64,000 bases of DNA from Dermanyssus gallinae (Eukaryota; Arthropoda; Arachnida; Mesostigmata; Dermanyssidae): assembly GCA_003439945.1 (NCBI GenBank), contig QVRM01006129.1, positions 1-64,000 of the forward strand, in the 5' to 3' direction. This document shows, piece after piece, positions 32,544-43,106 of the stretch. Each line of letters starts with the position of its first letter. Within the stretch, counting starts at the first letter, position 1. The notes beneath the pieces were generated by a model. The model was not told the origin of the DNA. It was given only the letters and a program-made list of their open reading frames with translations, and did no database searches. The translations under genes and the position numbers were made by a program.

Positions 32544-32945
32544 CTAGTCCGCCGTCCGCAGGATACGGTGGAGCGCATCTGTCGTTGACCGGTCCCGTCG
32601 AAAACCATACTGGTCACCTGACAAGGCGTGAAGGTTTTCATTTAGGCGCTCTATTATTAAATTTTTAAACAGTTTGCCTACTATGTCCAGTAGAAAAATA
32701 TAGTTATAGGGCGTAGTGCCCAGCTTTAGAATGAGCACGAGGTGTGCCCGCTTCCATTGCGCGGGGTACAATCAATTTTCCTTTCTAGGCTATGCCCGCC
32801 AACTCTTCTGGATGCTGCCTTGCCAGAGGGCGAATAAGATCGCCCGCACGTAAGATTGCATCTACTGTGAGAGGTGGTATGTCATCTGGGTAAACGAAAA
32901 ATGTCTGTCGAGTTTTCCTGGATGACGCCATTCTAACACGTACCT
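32544..32945 (-). pseudogene. R1-like LINE, RT start fragment (unit 1)
   Basis: The minus strand reads PPLTVDAILRAGDLIRPLAR in the linker, then PAQWKRAHLVLILKLG, NYIFLLDIVGKLFKNLIIER and [20 protein letters not shown]. This is the same block order as FPSQWKRAHLTLIPKP...LSDNQYGFRKSRSTLDAVER in the R1-like element at 49.8 kb. It spans the left boundary of the tandem duplication: only the part right of 32594 reappears at 42929 onward. Confidence 0.7.
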
Positions 32946-33029
32946 AGTACAGGGTAATTATGATTTCGTGTTGGCAAAGAACCCCACAATAGAACCCACT
33001 GAGCTGCGTCCCCGTCACTTTTCCGCTCG

Positions 33030-33110
33030 CCATTTTATATTTAGTGTTATGTATGCAGATGACATAGTGGTCGACATAGCAGGGGGTGTTTTGTCTCAAG
33101 GGGTTGGAAA
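33030..33110 (+). pseudogene. Possible RT active-site scrap (MYADDIVV)
   Basis: The plus strand reads FSVMYADDIVVDIAGG at about 33043-33090 within a 65-codon frame. This resembles an RT active site, but no flanking RT motif is recognised. The same scrap is at 43378-43425 in unit 2. Could be chance. Confidence 0.3.
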
Positions 33111-33430
33111 TGAACGCAATAGAAACAAAGGTCGATGGTGTCGGATGGATGTGGCAATACTTTGAAGGCGAAGACATCGCGGCCGTCTCCAGCCGGTCTT
33201 GGCAATTGATCGAAAAATTAAATTGTCTGTGCAGGAACCGAAACCGGCCAGATCCAAGGCCAAGACAGCGAACATCATCATCATTATTATCATTATTCCC
33301 ATACTCATCATTGTTCTCGTCATTACCAGCATATGGTTTTTAGCCAGACAGCTTCAATGGAATGCCTATTCATTGAGCTCAAGCGCACGTATTTACGTCA
33401 CATTAGAACTTCCTCTTGTTCAAACTCAGC

Positions 33431-33431
33431 A

Positions 33432-33472
<41 letters not shown>

Positions 33473-33590
33473 AAATATTGTGATGATTTATTAATCATTT
33501 ACAATACGTCTGCACACTCGGCAGTGCTCGCCATGATTGATTAATTATTTACAATAAGATTGCACGCTCGGCAGTGCTCGCCTTAATAAA
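33431..33590. repeat. (TA)n tract and 54-bp tandem pair
   Basis: A (TA)n tract at 33431-33468 is followed by two direct units of about 54 bp sharing ATTTACAATA and GCACRCTCGGCAGTGCTCGCC (33490-33582). The same arrangement occurs in unit 2 at 43766-43920. Confidence 0.75.
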
Positions 33591-33927
33591 AATGGTGGTA
33601 AAAAGGTGTCACGTGAGGTTAAGAATCAGCTGTCCGTGTCTTTGCTTGATGGTAGCCCCCCCTCTTATGGACCCGGTGCGAGCGGTATATCCTCAAGGTT
33701 CCTTGTAACGTTAAAACGGTAAGATTTAAGATTCCTCTTCATGACGCCGAGCCCTAAGAGCGTCCTCGCAAATTCGGAGTCCCATACACCACTCCTAGAG
33801 ATAGTGATGGATCCGAATCCAATCTGGCACGCGTTGGTAGTGCGTTGATCTTGAGCTTTAGTAGGTTTAAATACTCCTTACCAGAATAAGTAGGGCATAC
33901 CCTCAATCCAGTAATGTACAAAGGGCG

Positions 33928-33964
<37 letters not shown>

Positions 33965-34432
33965 TGCCTAGATCGCAAGTTATATCTGGCTTTTTAACGG
34001 GAATTTTGTCACAGACTACCGTAACCACCAGTGTGACCGAACTGTGAGATTTAACACCGTCAAGCAGTTCCATTTTGCAAAGATGCAAATTTATAATAAT
34101 TCGCCGGGTCGCTGTGTTAGATAGGTTAGCAGTGCGTTCACCATTGCAAAGATCTGTCTGAAGTGCATTTTAGCGTTTTTAAGTGGAAGTGATTGTGCCG
34201 GTTTTTAGATTTAGGTAAGGTGAGTCTACCTATATAGTTGTTTTAGTAAAAAATAGCGGCCCTAATTATATTTTACCAATCTTAACTTCTATATAGGTAT
34301 AGTATATGCACTGGCTACAAAACCCAGACAGTGCATACATATCGTGGTGTATCGATACGCTTCGTTTTGAACTCTAAAATCGAACACAGCGTAGAGAATA
34401 CAATAAGCAACGATATATTTGTTTGAATTGTA

Positions 34433-35308
34433 TTGAAATGTTTGATCAAAGCATTTGGAATGATGGGGCTATAATAAAAGTTTTCAGTGGTCGTTTAAGA
34501 GAAGCCGATGTGGTGGAAAACTTTCCCTCTCATTGATTAAGGAAAACTGCACTGGATAATGATAAGGAGACCGAAGATACTGTGAGACAAGACCTAGAAT
34601 TAAAACGTCTGTCCCTAAATGCACGATCGCTTGCAAAACCGGGAGCTATAAACGGTTTGCACGCTTTCATGAAGACTGAAGAAATTGACATCGCTTTTAT
34701 AACGGAGACGTGGCTGTCTGATAGGGTAACGGATGCTGAGCTTGCTGACTCAGGTTTTTCGTAAGGACCGGGGCGGTCAAGTGAGCGGTGGTGTTATGCT
34801 TCTGGTAAATTCTAGACTCCCCTGCTCTGAGGTCGCCCAACTGAATGCCTGTTCGTCGGAAATCATTGCAGCTGATCTGCTCCTGGAAGGAAGCAGAACC
34901 CGTTATTTGCACATAAGCTAGTCTTAAGAATGGAGAATCTAATTGTGGATCTGGGTAATCTGGTGTTGGACGATTTGAGTGTAATTTTCTCTGGGGACCT
35001 TAACCAACCTGGTATAAACTGGTCGGGTTAGCGGGAATCCACATCATTACGACCTGCGGCCAATTCAGCTGATTTCTCCGTCGAGATTCTGCTGATGGCA
35101 GAACGGTTGATGGAGGAAATACTACTTGTTTTGTTGTGACTCTGGGCTCCAGCAACTAGTCAGTACTCCTTCTCGGGGGCGTAACATATTGGACGTGGTT
35201 CTGACAAACGATAATTCTGTTGAGAAGGTAAGTGTGTCGACTTCACCGATCGTTACAGATCATAAAATGTTGACATTCACAATATTGTTTGTTTTATTAA
35301 CACCCTAA
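34433..35308 (+). pseudogene. LINE A ORF1 end and APE endonuclease (unit 1)
   Basis: Reads the ORF1 tail, then an APE endonuclease opening SLNARSLAKPGAINGLHAF, then EEIDIAFITETWLSD (catalytic E). After a frameshift at 34762 come VIFSGDLNQPGINWSG (GDLN in place of GDFN), RGRNILDVVLTND and IVTDHKML (D-H pair). Stops and frameshifts occur throughout. The frame is cut by LINE B at 35308 and would resume at 38466 with NARHYCWDYDKGDYERM. Confidence 0.8.
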
Positions 35309-35358
35309 CTGGGTAAATGTGTTTATGTTACATCAAAATGTTTCGAGACGCCAACAAT

Positions 35359-36633
35359 CTAGCGTTTTGCTAGTTCTGCTATAGACCTAACCGCCGGGCA
35401 TACCGCGGCGTGGTATCGATCACATTTACTCCAGCATTGTTTGCATTGACATTCATCCTGTGGTTCATGAAAACCCTCCACGTTGCACAGAACGTGATGA
35501 AATCCGTGAGCTGCAAAGGCTGTCGTTAGATGTCGATCTATTACACCGCTACCCCGCCATTCAGTGCTCGTCATTGCTGCTGTTCCATAAATACCTATGT
35601 TCACTTCACTAATTTTGGTTTCCCAGTTTCGCATATAAACTTCAAAGGCGCACGTTTTCTTCAGATTAAATCGTTTTTGTAGTTCTTCCGTCAGTAGCAG
35701 GCCACCCTCCACGACGTGAACAATTCTATTCCTGCAAGTATTCGAAAGCGCAAAAACCCTCTTTAAAAAGAAAAACCTCACCCCATCAATTAAACGCAAT
35801 TCGCCTACTCCTAACTTATCCCATATTAGTGGAATGCCGTATGTGGCTATGGGTGCTATCTGTATCCCGAAAAAAGCAATTGCTGCATGAACTGAAAGCA
35901 TATGTGGCCATTTAATTGCCACAGCTGCGATGGTGGCCTTCCTGACCCTCTCCTGGATGTGTAATCGAAAACTGCTACCGCTTGTTGACAAGGTTATGCC
36001 TAGGTATGTAAATTTGTTTACAAATTTAATTTTTGTTCCCCTGACTTGGATCACGTCACCCCTGACCATACGGCCGCCCCTTCGGAATTTCATAGCTACT
36101 GTCTTTCCCAAGTTAACCTTCAAGCCCTTCTCATCCATGAATGTAACTAGTCGATTCATGGCTTGTTTCACCCTGAAAAGACTGCCACCAAAGATGACCA
36201 CATCATCAGCGTACAGTAAGATTCTGGCCCACTCTTGGGTCCAGCCCGCCCTTATCCACTCTGGTAGTCCACCCAAAAGTACGGAAAACAGCAATGGGCT
36301 CAGTCCATCGCCCTGTGCGACGCTTGTGGTTTGAGCCACTTCTCTCGCAATACCGACCCCGTTATCAATCTGCACCGTGTTCTGCTTTAACATATTAATA
36401 AGTAACCTCAGAACTGCTGCCGGCACTCCCGATTTTGCCAGCTCTTCAACTATCTTATCCCTTGGCGCTATGTCAAACGCTGCCTTTAAATCTACAAACA
36501 CCGCATATATACAACTTCTTGGCCTAGACAGCGTTTCCCAGATTGCTCCTAGCAGCTCCCGAATTGCTGAGTAAGTTGATTTTCCTTTTTTAAATCCATG
36601 CTGCTCCTCCGGTATTACCCCCCGCTCCTCCAA
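35359..36633 (-). CDS. LINE B ORF2, reverse transcriptase and C-terminal Cys/His module (unit 1)
   Basis: Open for 424 codons. RT motifs: EEQHGFKKGKST, YAVFVDLKAAFDIAPRDKI (motif A), TTSVAQGDGLSPLLFSVLL (motif B), RILLYADDVVIFG (active site), KGLKVNLGKTVAMKFRRGGR, FTYLGITLS. The C-terminus has HGFHHVLC, then GFHEPQDECQCKQCWSKCDR followed by YHAAVC, a putative zinc-binding module. Upstream, a frameshift near 36645 separates this from the endonuclease frame; the same shift is in unit 2. The ATG at 36633 is internal to the original ORF. Catalytic residues intact. LINE clade not assigned. Confidence 0.85.
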   Translation of the reverse strand: MEERGVIPEEQHGFKKGKSTYSAIRELLGAIWETLSRPRSCIYAVFVDLKAAFDIAPRDKIVEELAKSGVPAAVLRLLINMLKQNTVQIDNGVGIAREVAQTTSVAQGDGLSPLLFSVLLGGLPEWIRAGWTQEWARILLYADDVVIFGGSLFRVKQAMNRLVTFMDEKGLKVNLGKTVAMKFRRGGRMVRGDVIQVRGTKIKFVNKFTYLGITLSTSGSSFRLHIQERVRKATIAAVAIKWPHMLSVHAAIAFFGIQIAPIATYGIPLIWDKLGVGELRLIDGVRFFFLKRVFALSNTCRNRIVHVVEGGLLLTEELQKRFNLKKTCAFEVYMRNWETKISEVNIGIYGTAAMTSTEWRGSGVIDRHLTTAFAAHGFHHVLCNVEGFHEPQDECQCKQCWSKCDRYHAAVCPAVRSIAELAKR

Positions 36634-37919
36634 GAATGACCCCGTCTTCTAGCTATTATTCCCAAGAATATTTTATACGGACAGCTTTTTATTGCTATTC
36701 CCCTCCAAGCTTCTGGTTCAGATTCTACTCCTTTTCCTTTTAGAATAACTATTAAAGTCGCTTTCCTCCAGGCCTCTGGAATTTCCCCCTTGTTTAAACA
36801 TTCTTTGAATAAGGCTTGCCAGCAAGGTGCGAGAATTAGGGTATCTTTCATGTGTTCATTTCTTATGAAGTCTTTCCCGTGCGCTTTGCCCCGTGGTGCT
36901 CTGTCTATTGCTTCTATCACTTCCCTAATTGAGATTTCCCTCCCTATCCAAATCCTCGCTTCTTCCGTTGCCTGATCCCACGGGCCTTCGTATTCTAGCG
37001 GCGCTTTCGGAGGAGCCGCCCCGGCCAATATTCGCCTAAAATGTTCGACTAACCTACCCGTCTCTACGGAACACTGTCTTCTCCCCTTTCGTTTCAGCCA
37101 TGTATGTGGACGTTCGTCAGCCTCCCTTATTGCTACCCACTCTATTTTTTCCCAGTGCTTTTTCTTCTCCTTATACGCTTTCTTAACCAGCCGTTTAACC
37201 AACGCTGCCAACGGCCTCATTAACGGAACGGTCTTTACATATTCTCGCGTCAGCTTACTAGCTTGCTTGGCTGCCCTGCACCTTTCATTAAACCAAGGTC
37301 TTCCGCTTCTCTCCTGTGGCGGCAGCATCGCAGACCTCAATAAGCCTACTAGACTGCGTTTATAGGAATCTACCTGGATTACCCCTGGCACCGGAAGTAC
37401 CCCGCTAAGTCTTTGTAAAAGGACGTTGCCGCTAAGCTTTCTCCCTGATCCTTCCCACTTCCCTCGTTCTTGAACACTGCTTCTAATTTTTACCCGGATA
37501 CCCATAGGTATATGTTTTCTGAGTCTCGCACCTTCCTGTAAAGGATTGTCGTCCCCTGTAAAATGTATGTCCTTTCTGTCTATATCGGTTGCAAATATAT
37601 CAATAACTGATGTCCCGGAGTGGCATTCATATGTGCACACATTTGCCCTGTTAACTACCCAACAGCCGATCTCCTCCAGTACGTCTAGCAAAGCCACCGT
37701 TCGTTCCGAGTCAATCCTGTCTAATCTCGCGTTAAAATCCCCTCCTATGATCATCGGAGCCTTCCGCGGTAGCGCTTCTATCCCCAGCAAGAGGCGCTCG
37801 ACCATCGTCTCTGTGGACTCCGTTCCCGCCGGTTGTACATAGGTAGCCACTAGTTCTAGTTTAAGTGACATGACTGCGATTAGATTTTCTGCTACTATCC
37901 CCACGCTTATTTCTCCCAC
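36615..37919 (-). CDS. LINE B ORF2, endonuclease and linker (unit 1)
   Basis: 434-codon frame, continuous with the 38143-37907 piece but for a one-base change in a C-run near 37945. APE-type motifs: ATYVQPAGTES, PMIIGGDFNARLDRID (GDFN), SGTSVIDIFATD, then a long basic linker (KEKKKHWEKIEWVAI), EHFRRILAGA and the start of the RT: EVIEAIDRAPRGKAHGKDFI, WRKATLIVILKGKG, WRGIAIKSCPYKI. In the family it nicks the target DNA. It ends in a frameshift just before the RT fingers. Confidence 0.8.
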   Translation of the reverse strand: MGEISVGIVAENLIAVMSLKLELVATYVQPAGTESTETMVERLLLGIEALPRKAPMIIGGDFNARLDRIDSERTVALLDVLEEIGCWVVNRANVCTYECHSGTSVIDIFATDIDRKDIHFTGDDNPLQEGARLRKHIPMGIRVKIRSSVQERGKWEGSGRKLSGNVLLQRLSGVLPVPGVIQVDSYKRSLVGLLRSAMLPPQERSGRPWFNERCRAAKQASKLTREYVKTVPLMRPLAALVKRLVKKAYKEKKKHWEKIEWVAIREADERPHTWLKRKGRRQCSVETGRLVEHFRRILAGAAPPKAPLEYEGPWDQATEEARIWIGREISIREVIEAIDRAPRGKAHGKDFIRNEHMKDTLILAPCWQALFKECLNKGEIPEAWRKATLIVILKGKGVESEPEAWRGIAIKSCPYKIFLGIIARRRGHSWRSGG

Positions 37920-38143
37920 CGTCGGTCTAACGAAAATCGATACCCCCCGCTCGGCCTACCCGGACCCTTTTTACACGATGCCAGCGCATGATATCCATAG
38001 AATCCCCGAATATCAAACTGCTCTCGTGCCCAGGTCTCCGTCAGAATTAGAACGTCTACCCCTTTGTACGCATCGTCCCCGAGCAAATCTAACACCCCCC
38101 TCCCCTGGCAATTCCACATCACTATCTGAATACCTGCATTCAC
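37907..38143 (-). pseudogene. LINE B ORF2, endonuclease N-terminus (unit 1)
   Basis: Begins NAGIQIVMWNCQGRGVLDLL (the N of the APE fold), then VLILTETWAREQFDIRGF (catalytic E), then GPGRPSGG, where a C-run of six instead of seven shifts the frame. In unit 2 the run has seven and the frame continues. Start ATG at 38143. Confidence 0.8.
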
Positions 38144-38454
38144 TACGTCTCCGTTGCTGTATCTGCTGGTTCTCGCACGCGTGCGGCCTGCTCACTGTTG
38201 TCTTCAGAAGTCAGGTCGATTTGGGACGTGATGAAGATGACATTACATGATCTGCGCTTCTGTTCGCCCGTGTAGGTTGGGTGCATCAGCGTTAATGGTC
38301 GTGGATAGTTGCAGCATAGGTAAGGGAACGGGGCGCCCATCAGTCGTCCCAAAATGCTCGGAATAGCTTCCTGAATGGCCTTTGCCACCGTCCGCACGAT
38401 GATATCCGTTAACCTCGGCATAATCGTCGCACATACACAATATATCGTCGCTCA
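38143..38454 (-). pseudogene. LINE B ORF1, C-terminal remnant (unit 1)
   Basis: A minus-strand frame of 92 codons (38421-38143) ending TATET, directly upstream of the ORF2 ATG; the stop codon and ATG lie next to each other (TGAATG around 38140-38146). It is probably the end of ORF1, 5'-truncated at insertion. No zinc knuckle remains. Confidence 0.5.
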
Positions 38455-38465
38455 AACATCCCTAA

Positions 38466-39944
38466 TGCCCGTCACTACTGTTGGGACTATGACAAAGGCG
38501 ACTACGAAAGGATGATTTTTAATCTGATGACAACCGACTGAAACTCCTTTTTGTGTCGTGCTCCAACCTAGATGAAATGTGCAACAAATTTGTGAGTTAT
38601 ATGTTCTTCCTGCTTGAGATTTTTGTACCAATCAAGATCATCGATTCCGCTGGAAAGTTAAACAGTGACATTCTGCGGGTAACCCGCCTACTGAATAGCG
38701 CAACTCTGGAGAACGGTGCTGCTCTACAAAAGAAGCTAAAACGAATGCTTCATAGGCAACGGATCATGGAAGAGTGTAGTGTTGCCCAGTCGACAACTCC
38801 TACCGCCATCCACAAGTACGTGCAGAAACGTATGAGAACTAAGGATAGCCTAGCCACTATCAAGCGACCCGATGGCTCCTACGCAACGGACAACTTTGAA
38901 AAATCTGAAATTCTTAAAAATGTTTTTGCTGCAACGTACCCTTCGCACGATGAATTGGAGGAGCGGAACTCCCACTCTGCTCTCCCCGTGCCAACGCTTG
39001 ACAATTTGATTGTTGTGAATGACGCTGACTCATCGCCTGAAAACCTTGCAAAGCATCTTCACGGGCTAGCCAACAAACGCAGTGCTACCCCTGAGAGAAT
39101 CCCTGCATTCGTATATAACGTTGGATTGCCCTCAGGGCACTATACTAGGTCTACTAATGTACATACTGTATACCGACTCCTTGAAATATATAGTGCCCCA
39201 GCCAGTGCAAACAAAAATATATGCTGACGATGTATATAGCTGTGTATATAAAAATGTATATAGCTGTAGATAATGATAAGAATGCCGGACTTCTTCAAAA
39301 TACACTTGATGCTTTCATAGAGTGGTGTAAGAGGCTTGATCTTAAGCTATCTGTAAATAAGTGTGCCGTTTTACACTTTGGCCACAATAACCCTGCAGAC
39401 AGATACACGTTGGGCTCGGAGGTGCTAATGGCTAAGACGTCTATTAAATATTTAGGCATATTGACAAACTGTACTCTTAGCTATACTCCCCACGTTTTAG
39501 AAATGGCAGCCCTGGCCACACGGAGGCTGAACTGGATATTTCGTTGTATTGTGTTAAAAAAACCCTCTCTGTACATAAGGTTGTATAAGCAATATGTTCT
39601 GCCGGTCCTACTGTATGCCCTCGCCGGTGTGGAATCTAGGCTATTTCCCCAACAACAACACGCTTACTAAACTTCACAATAAATTTGTCAGGGGTGTTGC
39701 GTCTCGCTGCAATATTAATGAGAATGACGTAAAATGTGAAGATATTGCATCCATGTTAGAAAGAATTGACAAATCCACATTTACTTGGATATGTAAGCAA
39801 CCTGAGAGAGCGGCGAAGTTCTTCAATATTGCCACAACAAGGACTCGCGCCGGGCTCAATATCCAGTCAAGAACTGTTGCAAAGAAAACGATTGTTAACA
39901 GGATGTTTGCATGGCGTCTAGCTTGTAGGTATAACCATTCTTAA
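38466..39944 (+). pseudogene. LINE A linker and RT with an internal deletion (unit 1)
   Basis: The linker reads DYDKGDYERMIFNL, MCNKFVSYMFFLLEIFVPIK and FAATYPSHDELEE, then the RT start TPERIPAFVYNVG. There the fingers and motif A are deleted: the next block is DCPQGTILGLLMYILYTDSL (motif B), then KIYADDVYSCVY (active site), LDLKLSVNKCAVLHFGHNN, IKYLGILTNCTLSYTPHV and a thumb RLYKQYVLPVLLYALAGVES. Frame changes at about 39225 and 39665. Unit 2 has the same deletion, so it predates the duplication. Confidence 0.8.
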
Positions 39945-40126
39945 CCTTCCTCGTAAGCCGCCGGCTTTGGCAGGGTTGTTTTCTTGTAATGGAGCACTTA
40001 TCTGTGGTTGTAATAAAGCCTCCCTGCTAAAGGGTGTGTGAATATATATTGTGCAGCCATATCGTGTTTTTAAACCACTAGATATTTCAATTGACTACCT
40101 ACATACCTACAATATACTCAATTGGG

Positions 40127-40589
40127 GAGGTAGCACGAACTTCTCGTTGATTGTAAGTCAATCTAATGTGGCTCGCGAGGCCCGCGCCATATTTACATAC
40201 TCGCCCGCAAGTCTGGCAGCTGAGTCTTCCGGCGGTGTTGTTGCCGTCACGTGATGCCATCGTTGTCTTGGTCTACAGCGGTGGTAAAATGTCTTTAAAA
40301 GTTTCGTACGTGAACGATGGCGCGATTTTACGCAGATGTTGTTGTTGAAATTGCTAAAATGAAGCGGTATTTAGATCATCATTCTGTTTGTCTTTACCCA
40401 GGGAGCACTATGTCATATCTTGTCACGTACTGTATTTATGCAAAATAGCGTCAACAGTCGGAAGTTAAAATTGCACATTAATATGTACAATGTGTCGGTT
40501 TAAGATATTTGTGGTAGTTAGATGGAAGACTAGCATCAGACAGATAATTGCTGTCTCTTCGATTCAGTGGAATTAAAGCATCTATCACA
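40127..40589. other. Central segment of FB-A with a 43-codon frame
   Basis: 463 bp between the arms, kept almost unchanged in unit 2. It includes a short plus-strand frame (40317-40448) that starts MARFYADVVVEIAKMKRYL. I do not recognise it; it could be captured host sequence or a remnant of a transposase exon. No splice sites could be assigned with confidence. Confidence 0.4.
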
Positions 40590-40992
40590 AGTATATAGTA
40601 GGTATGTAGGTAATCAATTAAAATATATAGTGGTTTAAAAAACACGATATGGCTGCCCAATATATAGTTGCTTATTGTATTCTCTACGCTGTGTTTGATT
40701 TCAAAACAAAGCGTATCGATACAACACTGCACTGTCTGGATTTTGTAGTTAGTACACTATACCTATATAGAAGATTAGTCACTATACCTATATAGCATAC
40801 ACTACACCTATATAGAAGTTAGATTAGTGAAATATAATTAGGGCCGCAATATTTCACTAAAACAACTATATAGGTAGACTCACGGTCACACTGGTAGTCA
40901 CGATGGTTTGTGACAAAACTCGCGTTAAAAAGACAGATATAACTTGCGATCTAGGCAATTTAAGCGGGAGCTCGCACCGTCCGGCTCAACAG

Positions 40993-41033
<41 letters not shown>

Positions 41034-41037
41034 CATA

Positions 41038-41300
41038 TTTTTTTTTTTTTTTAGGAGGAGGAGGATTAAATGCAGTTACGCACTACCGCTACGAGTTGGG
41101 AAAATCCATGTCCATCTCGAGCTGTGTGGGACTCGACCCCAGCGGATGGACGTTACCCCGCTGAAACCCATACCCACTAAACGCACCTCCTCCCTTAAGC
41201 TTCACTCTCTGATGGCCCTGACCTCAAATGCTATGAGCCATCAGGAGAAGTGGCGAGTGCCCTATCGGATCCTTTGGCCGGGGTCGCTCACGGTTTATAT
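41038..41300 (-). mobile_element. R1-like LINE 3' end, severely truncated (unit 1)
   Basis: A T-run (41038-41052) is the poly(A) tail of a minus-strand element. The body shares TACCCACTAAA (41171-41181) and GTGTGGGACT with the 3' UTRs at 8.7 and 49.6 kb. It forms the same two stems: GGAGGAGG...CCTCCTCC next to the tail, and CTGATGGC (41209-41216) with GCCATCAG (41237-41244). Only the last ~250 bases were inserted. Confidence 0.65.
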
Positions 41301-41302
41301 AT

Positions 41303-41309
<7 letters not shown>

Positions 41310-41343
<34 letters not shown>

Positions 41344-41405
41344 ATATATATATATATAAAACATATATATATATATATATATATAAAACATAATATATAT
41401 ATATA
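41310..41405. repeat. (TA)n tract with AAAACA interruptions
   Basis: Dinucleotide tract with regularly placed AAAACAT interruptions. It is the target of the foldback insertion that follows. Confidence 0.85.
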
Positions 41406-42561
41406 CAGGGTGTTCCTATTTGTGTGGCCAAAACGCTAGGGTATGGTCAAACTCGGTGAGAAAATCACTTTTGCCAATGGGTGGAAGCCGGGAAAACGTT
41501 TTGTTTAGGAGTGAGGATGAAATTTATAAAAGCAGTTATTCTGCCTTTTTTCTTCTTTATAGTTGTGCAAAATCTACGTTTGCGGGAGAACCAGTCAACG
41601 CACAAAGAAACCGGCTCATACCGGCGTGTTTGGCGGAAATTCTGCACAATAAAGTATACATTACTAGCCTGCGTAGCAAAAAGCGAATAGCCAGATTAAG
41701 GAAAGTCATAAAAAGTCAAAATGTTACGTTAACGCTTTTTTGTGCAACATCGTAATTTTTTCCATTACGACCAAAAATGCACGTCCAAAAGACTACTGTC
41801 AGGCAATAGCAGATTTAATGCCCACTACATTCGTACCAAAGTGATGGTGCTGCGTTACGTATTTGCCAAGTGACTAAGCTTTTTCGACAGTCATAGTTGT
41901 TATGTTTTACGTTGAAGTTTTCACGTTCAGAACCGTAGCATTTTGCCAAGACGTTTCCGCCCCCTCTTTCCATTAGAAACAATTATTTTCTTGCTGAGTT
42001 CTACCAAACCTCAAAATACGTACCTAACTTTCTCAGACACCCTATGCAAGTATGCATGCCTTCACTTTTGATATGACTGTCGAAAAAGCTTAGTTACTTG
42101 GCAACTACGTAACGCAGCACCATCACTTTTGTACGAATGTAGTGGGCATTAAATTTGCTATTGCCTGAGAGTAGTCTTTTGAACGTACACTTTCGGTCGT
42201 AATGGAAAAAATTACGATGTTGCACAAAAAAGCGTTAACGTAACATTTTGACTTTTTATGACTTTCCTTAATCTGGCTATTCGCTTTTTGCTACGCAGGC
42301 TAGTAATGTATACTTTATTGTGCACAATTTTCCGCCAAACACGCCGGTATGATCGGTTCCTTTGTGCGTTGACTGGTTCTCCCGCAAACGTAGATTTTGC
42401 ACAACTATGTAAAAGAAAAAAGACAAAATAACTGCTTTTATAAATTTCATCCTCACTCCTAAACAAAACGTTTTCCCGGCTTCCACCCATTGGCAAAAAT
42501 TATTTTCTCACCGAGTTTGACCATACCCTAGCGTTTTGGCCACACAAATAGGAACACCCTG
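41406..42561. mobile_element. Foldback element with ~490-bp terminal inverted repeats
   Basis: Begins CAGGGTGTTCCTATTTGTGT and ends with its reverse complement. The left arm 41406-41895 and right arm 42073-42561 are near-identical inverted copies around a 177-bp centre. It sits in (TA)n. Unit 2 lacks it at the matching position (58230-58250), so it inserted after the duplication. Both arms carry mirrored open frames of 94-111 codons, most likely by-products of the inverted repeat. No transposase; non-autonomous. Superfamily not assigned. Confidence 0.9.
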
Positions 42562-42917
<356 letters not shown>

Positions 42918-42928
<11 letters not shown>

Positions 42929-43106
42929 CCCGTCGAAAACCATACTGGTCACCTGACAAGGCGTGAAGGTTTTCATTTAGGCGCTCTATTATTAAATTTT
43001 TAAACAGTTTGCCTACTATGTCCAGTAGAAAAATATAGTTATAGGGCGTAGTGCCCAGCTTTGGAATGAGCACGAGGTGTGCCCGCTTCCATTGCGCGGG
43101 GTACAA
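42918..43106 (-). pseudogene. R1-like RT start fragment (unit 2 copy)
   Basis: Reads PAQWKRAHLVLIPKLG and [10 protein letters not shown], then is cut at 42929 by the duplication junction, whereas the unit 1 copy continues RDRSTTDALHR. Differs from unit 1 by a Leu/Pro change. Confidence 0.7.

Larger units (their letters stand above)
35309..38454 (-). mobile_element. LINE B: APE-type LINE inserted in LINE A (unit 1)
   Basis: The minus-strand element interrupts LINE A between LLTP and NARHYCWDY of its protein. Flanks show an imperfect ~10-bp duplication, AACACCCTAA (35299-35308) and AACATCCCTAA (38455-38465). It contains the end of ORF1 (38143-38454) and ORF2 with endonuclease, RT and a C-terminal Cys/His module. 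5'-truncated within ORF1. The 3' end (35309) has no poly(A). Confidence 0.85.
34420..40043 (+). mobile_element. LINE A: CR1-like LINE inserted in FB-A, host of LINE B (unit 1)
   Basis: Inserted in the left arm of FB-A with a short ATATATT duplication (34413-34419 and 40044-40050). The 5' end is truncated inside ORF1: it reads FDQSIWNDGAIIKVFSGRLR, which matches the ORF1 C-terminus of the LINE at 62.5 kb (FDQHIWNEGAVIKVFNGRVR). Endonuclease pieces follow to 35308, then LINE B interrupts (35309-38454), then the linker and RT (38466-39944). The 3' end is near TAATAAAGCCTCCCTGCTAA. Confidence 0.8.
33961..40961. mobile_element. FB-A: foldback element, with LINE A nested inside (unit 1)
   Basis: The left arm (33961-34419 plus 40044-40126) and right arm (40590-40961) are inverted copies: AAATTGCCTAGATCGCAAGT at the left end matches its reverse complement ending at 40961. 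AGCCATATCGTGTTTTTAAA (40056) matches inverted sequence near 40650. The left arm also holds about 175 extra bases (34043-34218). A 463-bp central segment (40127-40589) lies between the arms. The left arm is split by LINE A. It would be about 1.4 kb without the nested LINE; the outer flank is (TA)n on the left. Confidence 0.8.

Noticed and set aside
35930..37842. Plus-strand frames of 61-134 codons opposite LINE B
   Set aside because: Antisense shadows of the RT and endonuclease frames; they recur in unit 2 only because the DNA is duplicated.
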